Source: Capitella teleta
Lineage: Eukaryota; Annelida; Polychaeta; Capitellidae
Reading direction: 5' to 3'
NCBI GenBank assembly: GCA_000328365.1
Contig: KB310768.1
Coordinates: forward strand, 318,008 to 382,007
DNA length: 64,000 nt
The notes below the pieces were generated by a model that did not search any database, had not been told where the DNA came from, and was given only the letters and a program-made list of their open reading frames with translations. Position numbers and translations under genes: made by a program. This document shows positions 36,801-55,190 of this stretch, in pieces (the first letter of the stretch is position 1; each line of letters begins with the position of its first letter).

Positions 36801-37159
36801 GACATCTTGCGTGATGCATTTTGGGATTGCCACGTGCTTCTGTTGCGCACTGACATATCAAAACACTAGACGCGCTTTTCCAGGTTTCTGATCAATTCAT
36901 TGTTTCGGATGATTGTCAATTATCCAACAATGATCCGTGCATTGTACACCTTAGAATATTTTGAGGGCACCTTCTCTCTTTTATTTTTCTGCAACATACA
37001 TTATTTACAGTAGGCGGGTCGAACGTGAAAAATAGATCTCGTGAAAATATGATGACCTCTTGGACAGCGAAAATAGTAGGCCCCTGAAAACTGGAAAAAT
37101 ATTAATTATTATTATGTATTCTATGGAAGCAGTGGAGAGTATGTGTAATTAAAAAAATA
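29211..37159. other. Long AT-rich intergenic stretch without supportable genes
   Basis: Contains further CpG-rich patches (about 30640-30790, 31110-31740 and 36450-36860), a T run of about 30 at 30866-30895, and AATA/TAA-rich low complexity at 35005-35130. Open frames of 100-110 codons at 33938-34270 and 35358-35663 lack splice, family or poly(A) support. Confidence 0.5.
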
Positions 37160-37219
37160 TAAAAATATATGTAAAATATAAATATGAAAATAAATATAAA
37201 TATAAATATAAAAATACAA

Positions 37220-37294
<75 letters not shown>

Positions 37295-37445
37295 AATATA
37301 CCTGTAAATATACATATAAATATACATATAAATATATCACAAAATAAAAGAATAAAGAATAAGCATTAATAAATAAAAATATACATATACATATACATAT
37401 AATATATCTATAAATATACATATTAATATACATATAAATATACAA
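37160..37445. repeat. AT-rich microsatellite with an (ATACAT)n core
   Basis: A regular ATACAT hexamer runs from about 37221 to 37294, flanked by related ATAAATATA / ATACATATAA stretches to 37445. Open frames through it are repeats of His/Ile or Tyr/Met and are not genes. Confidence 0.9.
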
Positions 37446-38763
37446 TAAAAAATAAAATAAAGAAAAACGTTAGTAAAATTTTTAATAATAAGAAAATAAT
37501 CAATTATCCATTTCCCAGTTAATGTTTACAAGGCCGATTGTAAGGAAGCCATAATCATCCGTAATTATTATCCATTGTCATTACCAAAAGCAAGCGAATT
37601 TGAGTTAAGCCATCACTTACCAATCAGAACCCTGGTTGGCAAAGTGATTCATATCTTACAATTGTCTCGTCACAGAAAAAAAAAGATAGCATGTTACGTT
37701 TTTTTTTTTTTTTTTTTTTTAAGCAATTTTCATTAGCGGGAATAATTTACTATCAGTGACTATGATATTTGGAATAATATATGGAATCGATGGGACCTTG
37801 AAAAGATTTTAACGCAGGGAGACATTCGAGCAACAAAGTTTGGCTCCTTGAGGTTTCACTGTAGTTTTACATATCAAGATTATAATGTACTGTAAAGTGA
37901 CAAATTTAGGCAACAATTATGGTGATTATGAGCAGTAATTAGGAATGACATTACTGGTATGAAAAGGCATTCGCTTGCCCAAATGTGGTGTCATGCAGCT
38001 ATCTAGCAAGCTATCACACCTATACAATAACTTTCTGACAGACTCGACGGCTCAAGTGACCAAAAGTCTGAAGCAAAACTGTTGGATTCAATTTCTTCTG
38101 CTCTAGGATCGAATCAAAATAGCAATTACTCCCACAAAGGAAAGTACAGGAGATCAGGATCGATTTGATCATCTTATCAAGGACAATTCACAGTTTAATG
38201 CACCCAAACAAAAGCATAGCCCGCCAGAAAAGATCAGGATTGGTGGGCGAAGCAGTCTGGCTAATAACAAAGAATTTGGAGAACAAGGATGCTCACTGAG
38301 TCGTTTAAGCGAAATTAGTGCAGAGGTAGCGCTGTCAAGCGGGAAGCTGGGTTCAGGACTAATGCGCTCAGGCTAAAGCCATTGCATTACATAAGAGATC
38401 CTAAAATCGCTTTGTTGTATGCTTAGCGTATGCCTAATAAACAGATATTTGTGAAGGAAATAGGAATGAGAAATCGTCAGTCACATGCTGTTGTATATTT
38501 TCAGCCATATTTTCAATCCTGGGCTGACCGAACGATGGATTCAAAGCCCTGAATAGTGTTCGACATATCGGGCCAAGAAAACATCTGAAGTTAATGAACT
38601 TTTTTATTTGAGAGGTATTACAGAAACCATTTTCTATATATAATATGAAACTGATAAAAACTGAAAATACAGACATACGAAAAGAACATGCACAAGTATA
38701 TGTAATGAAAAAGTAAATGGAAAAATAAGAAAAATAAAAGTAAAAATCCCAGCTCCAACTTAA

Positions 38764-39402
38764 AGGGATGGGGAACTGAATTTTAAGTGATGTTCTATTG
38801 ACTCATAGCACCAATGATAACATTCCGTGCCAAAAACACCATGCCTGGATGCAAGCGTAAAGAAATAATGCATTCCGAATATCGGGGTTAGCATTGGGCC
38901 TATGGGAGAATGGCTTCCATTACGAAGTATAGGAGGCAANNNNNNNNNNNNNNNNNNNNNNNNNNNNNNNNNNNNNNNNNNNNNNNNNNTTACGAAACGA
39001 AAGCGCATGCGTGGTGCACTCTGGCTGACCTTTTTACTGTTTCAGGATGAGAAACATGGTAGGTGTCCTAGAAAATCGATTGTTAAAATAAGAAAAATTG
39101 CGAAAAATATTTTTTTTTTTTTGCGCCTGACTGGTGGCAAAATGATTATTCTATCTATTTCCGAAAATAAAATAAAATAATATCCAGGGGTTTAGTCGCA
39201 GGACACGCTGATATGACGAGACCCATTGTAAAAGATGGGGAACTCGGTGTTTCATCACAGCTCCTGACGTCACGCCTAGTTAGCAATATATCTTCCGCGA
39301 AATCGTTAGGGATGATATTCCTTGTGTGGGCCAGGCATAGGAATCATTTTTGGTGCATCAAATAACGACTCAAAGTCCATTTTTAACCAGTTTTCCCTCC
39401 CT
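38764..39402. mobile_element. TTAA-flanked MITE, copy A (interrupted by an assembly gap)
   Basis: Starts AGGGATGGGGAACT after TTAA (38760-38763) and ends AGTTTTCCCTCCCT-like before TTAA (39403-39406). Same family and orientation as copy B at 49074 and inverted relative to copy C at 61809. TTAA target duplication with short inverted ends is the piggyBac pattern; no transposase is encoded. The 50 N lie inside it. Confidence 0.88.
38940..38989. other. Assembly gap of 50 N
   Basis: Placeholder gap inside MITE copy A. By alignment with copy B, the bases between GGAGGCAA and TTACGAAACGAAAG number about 117 (49251-49367), so the gap is probably undersized. Confidence 0.95.
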
Positions 39403-39854
39403 TTAATGACTTTTATATTTCTTTTGTTTTTGTTTTTGATTTGGTTCCTGAAGTGCAGTCACTGACCTTTTTTTTCCAATCAAGACCAGTTTTCACATGA
39501 GATCTTAAGCATAAAATGAAGATATATTTTACATCCAGTTTTTAAATACAGTATAAATGTCGAATTTCAAGGAACTGTCGAATTATAGAGCCTTCGAGAT
39601 ATAGTAACATTGATCAAGCACGGAGAAAAAGAGTCTAGTTAAGCTTTCTCTTTGTAGCCACGATGAAGAGTGTATGTGTAGAGACGAAATGATCACCCAA
39701 CACTGCCTCCAGCCTCCCCTGCTCATTAAAGTACCGAGTATCTACCCCCTTTGAAGTATTGTGTACCTATCTTATTTTCTCTGATATTGCCGATTTAAAA
39801 AGATCACTAAAGCTTTGTAGATATATGTAATCGTTGCATATCTTTAAACAATAC

Positions 39855-40095
39855 AGACCACAAAGGAACGGATTGAATGAGGCTGCGCATCTTAGCTTTC
39901 ACACCTATTGCTAGCATGAATATTATTCTGGAGTTACTCTGAGAATCGCTTGCTGTCAACTTGCAAAATGACGCTGATTGGACACTCTGAGTCAAGCAAT
40001 TAGTTGAGTCAGCTTTATCTAATCACAGACAAAGGTTCTCTAACATTTAACTATGCATGAACATTTCGCATATTTGAATTGACTTCGACATAAAG
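39855..40095. repeat. Unnamed dispersed repeat, copy 1
   Basis: Shares GACCACAAAGGAACG, TTCACACCTATTG, GAGAATCGCTT, GCTGATTGGA and AACTATGCATGA in the same order with 41545-41800, with scattered substitutions and a small indel. Both copies are in the same orientation. Not an element I can name. Confidence 0.65.
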
Positions 40096-40970
40096 GTATC
40101 AAAAGTTACCCACGGGGAGGAAAAAGGAGTTCAAGTTATAAAGGGAAAAAGGTAAATGAAAAAAAGAGGGGGAATTGTGAGCTGAACTATCATGAAATCT
40201 AATGTTGAGGCATAGATATATAAGATACTGACCAGTTATAAATTGTTTCAAGAACTTATTTGAGCCACACACGATTAGCCAGTTCAAAAAGGGCAAAGCA
40301 GATGACATCTTCTGGAAAAGCTTCGACTTGACATAGAGTTGCTACAATTCCAAGAGGTTTTTCCTGTTCTTTTGTGGTTGTACTTGTGAGCGACCAAATT
40401 TCAGTACATTCGTAGACTTTTGAAGATCAGACAGCTTGATTCCAGTGAACGACGATGTCCACAGTGTCAAAGTGAGACTGTCAAAACTGTGCGGGATCCG
40501 AATGAATAATCCAAATATACCACGATATGTTTAAATTTCGATTTACAATTGTTACTTCGTTTCTTTAAGTTCTTTACACAAACATATAATTCAGCAATTA
40601 TTAATCTAAAATACATTAGCAGAATTTGCCCAATGAACTACTCTGCTGTTTGAAATAATATAAAAACATGTCTCTTTTTAGCCAAGAAACCCTCCTTTTC
40701 GTACCTCGATGTATCAACTTTCAGCAAACTTATCTGGAATAGTCACCTAAATGCATATAGCCACGAAGAAATTATATTTGTCGATGCAATAAAAGACCTG
40801 ATATCTATAAATAATTATATAATTCCCATGCTAAACCTTGAGGAAAGAATCATTTTTGGTCAATATTTCTCTACCATATACTGTATTATGCTTTGCAATT
40901 TTTCTTCTTTCTATTGTGTTCTATGTTTTTTTTCCATATTATAATGTGCACGTATATTGTATGAAATAAA

Positions 40971-41140
<170 letters not shown>

Positions 41141-41544
41141 GACAAAATCTGCTGCTGCGTAAGTGGCACTACTGGTCGCTTTTTATTCAACACTACGTTA
41201 TCATAACTCATTTGACTGTCACCTTGTAAAGTGCACGGGTTGACCCTAACCAACATGCTATCAACAGAAGATCTAAAGTGGTTATTTTGAATAGCAAATA
41301 GTCTCATATTGGTCACATGTGGTATCAAACATGACACATTTGGAATCTTTCTTCGTGACGAGTGTACTGACCAATAATGATGACCCAACATTATCCTCAC
41401 CCTCTCCCTCTTAACAATAATAATATATACTAATTAACCGTCCCTTCCATCTGAAATTTTCTTTTCCTTCCCTTTTGATGCATGGCGCCGATGTGTAGAG
41501 GTTTGTTGATTTCTGTACTTGTTAAATCATGATCAATAACGATG

Positions 41545-41800
41545 CGACCACAGAGGAACGTGTTGAATGCGACTGTGTCTGTTTTCACACCTATTGTAAG
41601 CATGAGTAGGATTCTTGAGTTGCTGCGAGAATCGCTTTCAGCTCGAACCATCCAATGGCCGACTCTGAGAATTGTGAAAATTGCGCTGATTGGATGCTCC
41701 AAGTCAATTAGTCGAGTCAACTACATCCAATCACAGGCAGCTTTTCGATCTAACATTCAACTATGCATGAAATGTAATTGGGCTGAATTCGACCTATAGT
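41545..41800. repeat. Unnamed dispersed repeat, copy 2
   Basis: Counterpart of 39855-40095, with about 30 bp extra near 41645. On the minus strand both copies share the peptide-like string SDS.SNSRI..ML.IGVK, which may reflect an old coding segment or simply shared DNA. Confidence 0.65.
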
Positions 41801-43692
41801 TATACACTACTTTTTTTTACATTAAAATCATTGAATTAAGGCATTCCTAAATTGGTGTGGTCTTCGGTCCGTGGTTTTCAATCTGGGGCCTCTGCGGCTT
41901 AATATAACTGAGACTTCACTTTATGCATTCGGAATTTGGAGGAGAGTAAATGATACTGAGGATCCTCACCTCTGAACTGTTCCTCAAATAGATAGGCTTT
42001 CAACGCCAATATGATGTCATCTAGGGTTCAGAAAACATGCTCTTAGAAAACATCTTGTTAAGGGAGTATATGAGGCAATGAGGTTGGATCATTTACCAGC
42101 TAACGCATCATTATACATGTACATATATAGTTCTACAGTGGTGACGATGTTCCTCTATATATCACACAGACTGAGCGTATCTTATAAACACTAGTGACTC
42201 ATCAGTTTCCTATCTGGTTATAGAGACATGCGTTTTCTTCTTATTGTGAGGATCGATCCTCACAAGCTTTCGCTGCCCTTTACGACATTTGCATAGCTTT
42301 TGTGTTTCTGCTTTTCTTCGCCTTGCCCATCTATAAATTATACAATATAATAATTAAGTCCATTACATCCCACGCAGACGATGCCCAAAAGACGCGTCGA
42401 TTAAGACATTGCCTCTATGATCAGAACAAACTGTACACCTGCTGTTGCACGTGTATAATGAGCGTAAATTCGACGTTTGCCTTCAAGAGCATTTGAGGGC
42501 AAATGTGATCTCGAAGAGGTACTGGATGCACTTCAGTTCTCCTGGCGCGTACGTGCTTCTGATGTAGCTGCAAACTAATTAATTAGTGAAATTACCCGCA
42601 GGGTCATAAGTCGATAGAAAAGTGGTCGGGCATTCTGCGAACAGAATTATATAGCCATGTAGAACTGAATTAGGCACGTCATTTGTGATACTCTCACCAG
42701 TATATGCCACGCGCCCCATAGATATAAGAGACCCGCATTCTGTTTCTCATTCTGATTGGTGGCCCATGCTGGTTATCTGATCATCGACATAAGACTTTCT
42801 GTGCTCTGAAAAAAAGAAAAAAGAATTATCGCCTTTCCGAATTGTGAACAATAGAAGTCGAATATTCTCAGGTTAAATATCATATTGCTGAAACTACAAG
42901 ATCATATTTCACTAAATGGACCATGCTGCTTGGCTCGATGTAGGAGCATACATCACTCTGTAGTCTTGGTTACGGGCACCAACGAGTGCGGCGCACATTC
43001 ATTTTTTCCATGATTTGATAAACAATGCTCGGATCGCAAACGCCCGTCGTGAACAGCGGTCGCTTCAGAAAGCGTGGTATTCGCTCTGACTACAAATAGT
43101 GTGTTGGGATTGCAAAACCATGAAAATCGCACTCTCGCGCGTCGGTTCCGATAACCATGCAGTCATTGAGAGGATCGAGGGCACACATCAAATGACGCAA
43201 TCATGATGCCACGCGCGTTGGCAGAAGTCACAGAACGAAACTACTTCGCCAGCAATCAAGTTATTGCAGTGGACATCATTCGCGTAAAACTGCGCAGGCA
43301 CAGCTGTGAATGCATCATAACGTTCTCAATATCACAGTTAATCCCGATGAATTAAAACTTCATAACGCATTCTGGACTCAAAAGGCAAATACTGATTATC
43401 ACTGGATGTGTACCTCATTCTTTTGGTGTAAATAGTTGAGGCTTGTTCATGTACATAACAATAGACTGCCATAAAATTATTTTATTACTTCATCTAAATG
43501 ATGTAATGGTCAATTGCCTTCGAAGATATAGCTGATTACGTTATGATCATCTCATGCATGGACTTAAAATGGCGTACAATTATCATTGTCGCTACTCTAG
43601 AATAAGTACCACGTGACATCGTAACTTGCCGGTTTAGGCTTGGTAATTGTGACATCATCTCATTCATTTGGTTAAATACACGATTCAGCACC

Positions 43693-46600
43693 ATGGCAGA
43701 CAAAGAGAATGGACAAACGGTGCAATTAGGGTGAGAAAGATTTGTTACTTAAATTTTTTTTAGTGTGCTATGTTTCATAATATTGAGATAAGACTGCCAC
43801 GTGGGTCCCTTATGATACACTAACAGTGACAGCCTGTCACTGACTGTCAGAAGACCCAACATCATGATCATGATCATCAATTCATCAGTTCATGGTGATC
43901 ATGGTGATCCGGATCAGATAGGCCTATTATCAGATTATATGTCCATGTCACAATGCAGGAAATCGCTATTGAATACCGCAGAGTATTTTCATCACTATAT
44001 TATATATATGAATTATGATATATAATAATATAGAAGTATTAAGTACCCTGACTCAGTTTGAAAGATCTGCATATAATCTGATATTTTGAAGCTATCTTAC
44101 AGATTTCAGTTAAGCACAAAACAGACACTGAATTTCAGCGTCCATCTTGACAAATGTGGGTCAGTTCGGAGGTGCTCTCGACCAATGAGAAGGCGCTCTC
44201 TGGTCAAGAAAGACTTTTACGTCAAATCCTGAACTCTGATCCAATTTAAATGTTTCTCTTTGACTGCACATGTAAACTAAACACACTTTTATTTAAAATA
44301 TTGCATGAGGGCATGTAGTGATATGTACCGAAATTCAACTTTTGAACAGACCACTAATTAACATTTTTCCTCATTAATATACTTCATAGTTACTACAGGC
44401 CTAACAGGTGGTGCATTAAAATTGAAATGAAACCATTTTTTTAGACTTCAAAAATGCATATAATTTTTGATGCATGCTGAAGTTGAGATGTTGAACTACC
44501 AGAAGACAGTGACACCCAAAGACTGAAATACGTAAGCCCCACGCGGTTTTATTCCCTTACGTCCAATGCGACTTTAGACTAATTTCGTCGTGGAGGGTCA
44601 CACCTATTGCTCTTACTGACCCCATACCCTTCAGGCCGGATGGACAACCTATGTCGAAGAAAGGTCTGAAGAAACTGCAGAAGGAGGCAGAGAAGGCAGC
44701 CAAGAAGCAGGAGAGGCAGAAACAGATCCAGCAGGCAGCAGACGCCACGCAGCAGGATGACTTTGCCAAGGGTTGCTATGGTAACCTTCCCATGATCCAG
44801 TCGAGGGAGAAGGTTGATCGGGAGCTGAAACCTATCGCGGCAGTCGATCAATCGATGGACGGGCAGAAGATCTGGGTGCGAGGTCGCTTGCACACGTCTC
44901 GTGGCGCTGGGAAGCAGTGCTTCTTTGTTCTGCGTCAGAGGCAGTACACCATCCAGGCACTTCTCTCCGTTGGCTCAGAGGTCAGCAAACCGATGGTGAA
45001 GTTTGCCTCCACGTGAGTTTGTTTTGACCTTTTGACCTTCATCCGGCTCAATCGTGGGATTTGTTCCGCTCAGGATAAATCTGGAGTCAATCATTGACGT
45101 TGAGGGAATTGTGCGCACGACCGATGTGAAGGTGACCAGTTGCTCTCAGCAGGACGTTGAACTGCACGCCACTCAGGTGTTTATGGTCAGTTCGGCGTCT
45201 CCTCGTCTTCCTCTGCTCATTGAAGACGCGTCACGATCGGTGACGTCAGAGGTCAGCAAACAGCTCTCCGCTTTAACTCATTATGTTGTGTTGTTTTGTC
45301 AATTTAGGAACTGGCCACTGTCAACCAGGACACTCGACTGGATAACCGAGTTCTCGACTTGAGGACGACCGCCAATCAGGCGATCTTTCGCATTGAAGCT
45401 GCGGTTTGCCAGCTGTTCAGAGACGCTCTCACACAGAGGGGATTTGTTGAGATCCACACGCCAAAAATCATCTCAGGTATATCATTATTTCATGGTGATC
45501 TTGGTGCTAATTTGTATGTTATGAAAATTTGCAATGACCAATTTTGTCGTGCAAATAATATAATTTGGTAAAAATCTAATTTTTTTGGGTAATATCCTGA
45601 CCAACAGCGGCATCGGAGGGCGGAGCCAATGTGTTTGAAGTGAGCTACTTCAAGAGACATGCGTATCTCGCTCAGAGCCCTCAACTCTACAAACAGATGG
45701 CCATTGCTGGCGACATGGACAGAGTGTTCACTGTTGGCGCTGGTGAGATTTCTCGCTTCGTTCTTGCCCTTCTTCTCATCCCTCTTTCTTGCCCTTCTTC
45801 TCATCTCTCCTCTCAGTTTTTCGTGCTGAAGACTCCAATACGCATCGTCATTTGACTGAGTTTGTTGGCCTTGATATGGAGATGGCTTTCAATTATCATT
45901 ACCATGAAGTGCTCAAGGTTATTGGAGAATTGTTTGTTAGCATTTTCCGTGGACTTCAAACGAAGTGAGTTTTTTTGTTTTCTGGAGATTTTCAACTTTT
46001 AATTAAAAATTTTTTTTTTTCAGATTTGAATCTGAAATTGAAACTGTTAGTAAGCAATATCCCGCGGAACCTTTCAAATTCCTTGATCCTAGGTTTGCGT
46101 CTCTCCACTTTATTACATTTTATTTTTCTTCTAGAACTAATTTGCATTTGATTCTCAGAATGTGTTAATAAATTGTGCCGTGGTTTATCAAAGAGAATGT
46201 TCTATGACTGAATTTATGAAACAATTGCACAATTTATTCAAGTCTTTTGTTTTTTGTCTGATTCAATGACAATTACACCCATACTAAATATTTTTACACA
46301 TCTAATCACGAAATCTGAATGACTATTTCAGCTTGGTAATCACTTTCCCGGAAGCAATCAAAATGCTTCGTGACAGCGGAATAGAAATTGATGAAGAAGA
46401 AGATCTGAGCACTCCCAATGAAAAACTCCTGGGACGTCTCGTCAAGGCAAAGGTTCGGTGCATGTGTACTTGCGTGACCTATTTACACAATGATTTTTCT
46501 TCAACCGCAGTACGATACCGACTTTTACATCTTGGACAAGTTCCCGCTCGCTGTGCGACCTTTCTACACTATGCCTGACCCCAACAATCCTGTGAGCGCA

Positions 46601-46970
46601 CCACTCTATTGCTTTAGCAGTTCATTGACATTTTTTCCTCCAGAAACAAGCGAACTCATACGACATGTTTATGCGAGGAGAGGAAATCCTGTCAGGAGCC
46701 CAGCGTATCCATGACCCGGAATTCCTTCTCGAAAGAGCCAAACATCACGCTGTTGGTATGTAGCAAAAGCCCTTGTGCCTCACCATTCCTCACTGTTGTG
46801 TGTCAGACATGGAGAAGATCCAAGCATACATTGACGCCTTTAAGTACGGCTGCCCACCCCACGCAGGGGGCGGCATTGGCATGGAGAGAGTGACCATGCT
46901 CTTCTTGGGGCTGGACAACATCCGCAAAACATCGCTCTTCCCTCGTGACCCCAAGCGCTTGACCCCTTGA
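43693..46970 (+). CDS. DARS1: Aspartyl-tRNA synthetase, cytosolic, complete (11 exons, 530 aa)
   Basis: Class II synthetase that charges tRNA-Asp with aspartate in the cytosol. Exons: 43693-43730, 44635-45012, 45074-45251, 45308-45476, 45608-45742, 45817-45964, 46024-46092, 46332-46452, 46511-46591, 46644-46755 and 46807-46970; phases and consensus sites all agree. The first exon encodes [13 protein letters not shown] and joins a Lys-rich helix ([20 protein letters not shown]), the RNA-binding extension typical of eukaryotic AspRS. Then come the OB-fold anticodon domain ([20 protein letters not shown]), motif 1 ([20 protein letters not shown]), motif 2 ([20 protein letters not shown]), the flipping-loop side QSPQLYKQM, and motif 3 ([20 protein letters not shown]) before the [10 protein letters not shown] terminus identical to human. 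It is about 30 residues longer than human DARS1 at the N terminus. AATAAA at 47015. Confidence 0.97.
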
Positions 46971-47014
46971 ACCCTCAACTTGTCTCGTGAATTTTCCTCT
47001 TTTTAAGAGAGTTG

Positions 47015-47020
47015 AATAAA
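47015..47020 (+). terminator. Poly(A) signal of DARS1
   Basis: AATAAA in GAGTTGAATAAATTATTC, 45 nt after the stop. Confidence 0.75.
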
Positions 47021-47479
47021 TTATTCTAATCACGTTGGTTTTATTTTTGCTGTTTTATATGTGGGATAAACAGAAGTTCGCGCAGTTACTTTCTTATTGT
47101 GTAATTGGCATGCAGAAAATAAAAGAAAGAAAGGAATGTTTGAGTTGAAGTTCATATTTGAATACATAAGAATATCTCATTTACAATTTTACGTGTAAAA
47201 AGTTTACAAGCTATTTATTATATCATTTACTTATACATTTTTCCCCTCATGTTTCATTATTACTTCTATTACTGGTTAACATAATTGAATGACATTGAGT
47301 GCAATTATAGGATGGATGTAATGACGACAATTTCGCATTTTCCGTTCTGAGATATTTATTGATTTTTTAAAAATCGCACATAATTGATTCGTTATGATTT
47401 CCATTACTACATGAAGTTTCGCTCCATTTCTCGCACTCACATAAACGTAGCCTAATATTTAATTAGCATATTCATGAAA

Positions 47480-52175
<4,696 letters not shown>

Positions 52176-52426
52176 AACATCTAATTATTCCGCCGTTTGT
52201 CTAAGAGCAAATTTTGCTTCACACAACTAGCCTTAATTAATTGCTTATGAAGAAAAGTTTCATGTTACTAAAGATCTTTTGATTCTCATGAATTGCAGCT
52301 CTAAGTTTTTGATTACTAGTTTTGTGCAGAAAAATATTAATTATATAGAATGCTTTTGTATCTCAGGGAGATTTTCATTGATGAATTTTGATTGATTTCA
52401 TTGAAGAGACACTGACTGGTGTTCTT

Positions 52427-52499
52427 AATAAACTTATAATATATAGAAATGATTGGGTTATTTGGTAACAATTATCGTTATATGCTGTATCTGAATAAA
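52427..52499 (+). terminator. Two candidate poly(A) signals of XYLB
   Basis: AATAAA occurs at 52427-52432 and again at 52494-52499, about 250 and 320 nt after the stop at 52175. Confidence 0.55.
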
Positions 52500-52872
52500 T
52501 ATTATTTTTGCCAGGTGCTGTGTATTTTTTTATATTATTTTCTCTGCATTATATTACCTGCTTGCGCGTGTGACAGATATTGTGCTGGTGTTTCGGGACC
52601 AGAGTCCATTAAATTATTATGCTAAACAGCAGATCAGTTGCTTCTGTGAACTGAATCTTTTGTCTCTTTTCATCTGATTCTGCTAATTGCTCTTTTAGTT
52701 TATCACTGTGTCTGATTATTTCTATGTTATGTAATAAATGTAGTCAACAGACATATAATGATATATGCACCTTTGAATCGCAATGGGAAATGCAGCCTTG
52801 TATTGGTTTTGATCCAATCGACCGTGCAAAAGATTCAATCACTATACGTTACTCATCTGCCATTTGTTATTA

Positions 52873-52878
52873 TTTATT
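52873..52878 (-). terminator. Poly(A) signal of the discoidin-domain gene
   Basis: Plus TTTATT reads AATAAA on the minus strand, 54 nt beyond the stop at 52932. The transcript is convergent with XYLB. Confidence 0.6.
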
Positions 52879-52931
52879 TCAACATTTATAATTATAACGA
52901 ATAAAACAGGATTAAGATGCAATCAAGTTCA

Positions 52932-54008
52932 CTATTCAACAAATTGAATGTCACAGAGAACGAATTCTTCGTTTCTTGTCATCAAACCAAACATTATGAC
53001 GTCATCGCCGTCGCTGAGACACGTGACCTGACAGGCGCCCCCGGCGACCGGCGTGCACCTTCTGTACTTGGCATTACACCTGGTATTCCCTGGATGACCG
53101 ATGCCCACAACGAGGCTATCACAGTTGAAGTCCCCGCGAATGACAACTCCGAATGACGGTGCTCCTGACTGGTATTCCACGAATAACCTCAAAGCAAAGA
53201 ACATTCCTCGCTTAGGGTTGCGTATGCAGCTCAGAAGATTGCCGTCAAATAAATGAGATATCATTGACGAATTAACTGAGTATGTCGCCGGTAGAGGGTC
53301 GCATTCATTGTACACCACTCCGCCGAGAACGCCGTGCAACACAGATACTCGTGGGTGACCTGAGAATGCTGCAAAAGTTTTGTCGGATCTAGTTCAACTT
53401 GAGCAAGTATCGACTCACCCGATTTGCATACCATTACATCCCAGCGCATTGTGGGATAATCTTGGTATTCTTTTGGATGGAGTCGCACTAATCTTGCTTG
53501 GATTTGTTCGCTTAGGGAGTTCTCAACTTTGGTGTTTCTATCAGAATTTCCAGGGAAAATCTTAAGCATTCATTAAATTTAATTCAATATACTTATTGAT
53601 AGACATCACCTTCATTGCACCATCCTCTGTGATCATCTGCCAGACTTCTGAATCCATGCTGTATGATACAGTGTATGCTGTCACATATTGCGCGCTGCCA
53701 TATAACCGTCCCCAGGTTGCTATGGCAACAACTAGGTGGGTTGTTTTGAAATCCACTTGGATCCAGGGATCGGAATCTGATGAAGACTTCGCCCATCCCG
53801 GCCTTGCACTCGTAGCTAACGCTGAATATTTTACCATAATTACCACTTTTGTGGGTGAAATAATGCTTATATTAATTACATGGCCTGCAGCTGCCCTTGG
53901 TTAGGTCGAAATCGGCACTCACTGGGTATTCGGACGACGCGGAGAGCTGATTCAAATCGATGTCGTCCATTGTCGGGGTGACCACACAGTTTTCATACAG
54001 AGAAGGGG
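52932..54008 (-). CDS. Discoidin (F5/8 type C) domain protein, four 3' exons, 5' end missing
   Basis: Exons 54008-53880, 53821-53610, 53560-53419 and 53368-52932, with introns of 58, 49 and 50 bp; phases 1, 0 and 1 agree. The first three exons build one F5/8C (discoidin) domain: LNQLSASSEYPV, then WAKSSSDSDPWIQVDF, VVAIATWGR, YVTAYTVSYS, FPGNSDRNTKVENSL, ARLVRLHPKEY and MRWDVMVC. The last exon codes a second, fucolectin-like galactose-binding module (YSVNSSMISHLFDGN, MFFALRLFVEY, CRCT-type cysteines, ending EEFVLCDIQFVE). Such domains bind sugars, lipids or collagen and usually sit on secreted or cell-surface proteins. The donor CCAT|GTAATT of the first listed exon is weak. The leading exon(s) with start and signal peptide were not found; upstream DNA holds an LTR and LINE remnants. 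Confidence 0.82.
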
Positions 54009-54194
54009 CTGAAATTAAACAGCGCAACTCGAGTTAAACCGTCATCCTGCATAATTGTAGTGGGTGTGATTTTCTCTTATTAAATCTTAAGAGCTAGTGG
54101 AACAGACTGAACCAGCACCTCCCCTCTTCGATGACAGGAGGTCTGTCCACAAACACAAAAGCTAAAAGTACAGAATCGACAAAGGTGTTTATAT

Positions 54195-54368
54195 CTGTAA
54201 CGGCTTGCCTCAATCGAGCCGTCCCGCCGGGCGCTCTTAACTGGCGCCCGGCCATACGGGTTGTCACCCGACGTACGGCCCTTATAAGGGCCAGCGAATG
54301 AGAATAAAGTCAGTCGTTTTCACCGAACCCAACGTGCCCGCATCGTTCCTTCCGAGCTACACGCTACA
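54195..54368 (+). mobile_element. Solo LTR of an LTR retrotransposon (fossil)
   Basis: A 174-bp GC-rich block starting TGTAACGGC and ending CGCTACA, flanked by a 4-bp direct repeat TATC (54191-54194 and 54369-54372). It contains a TATA-like CTTATAAGG near 54281 and AATAAA near 54303, the usual promoter and poly(A) parts of an LTR. No internal region or second LTR is present. TG..CA ends and 4-bp duplication fit Ty3/gypsy-like elements. The matching target duplication suggests moderate or young age. Confidence 0.68.
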
Positions 54369-54439
54369 TATCGAAGGCTCAGTTTCCAGCTGGGAGCCAG
54401 CTTAACCCACATCAGGAAGTCAACACGGGTATTACATCA

Positions 54440-55190
<751 letters not shown>

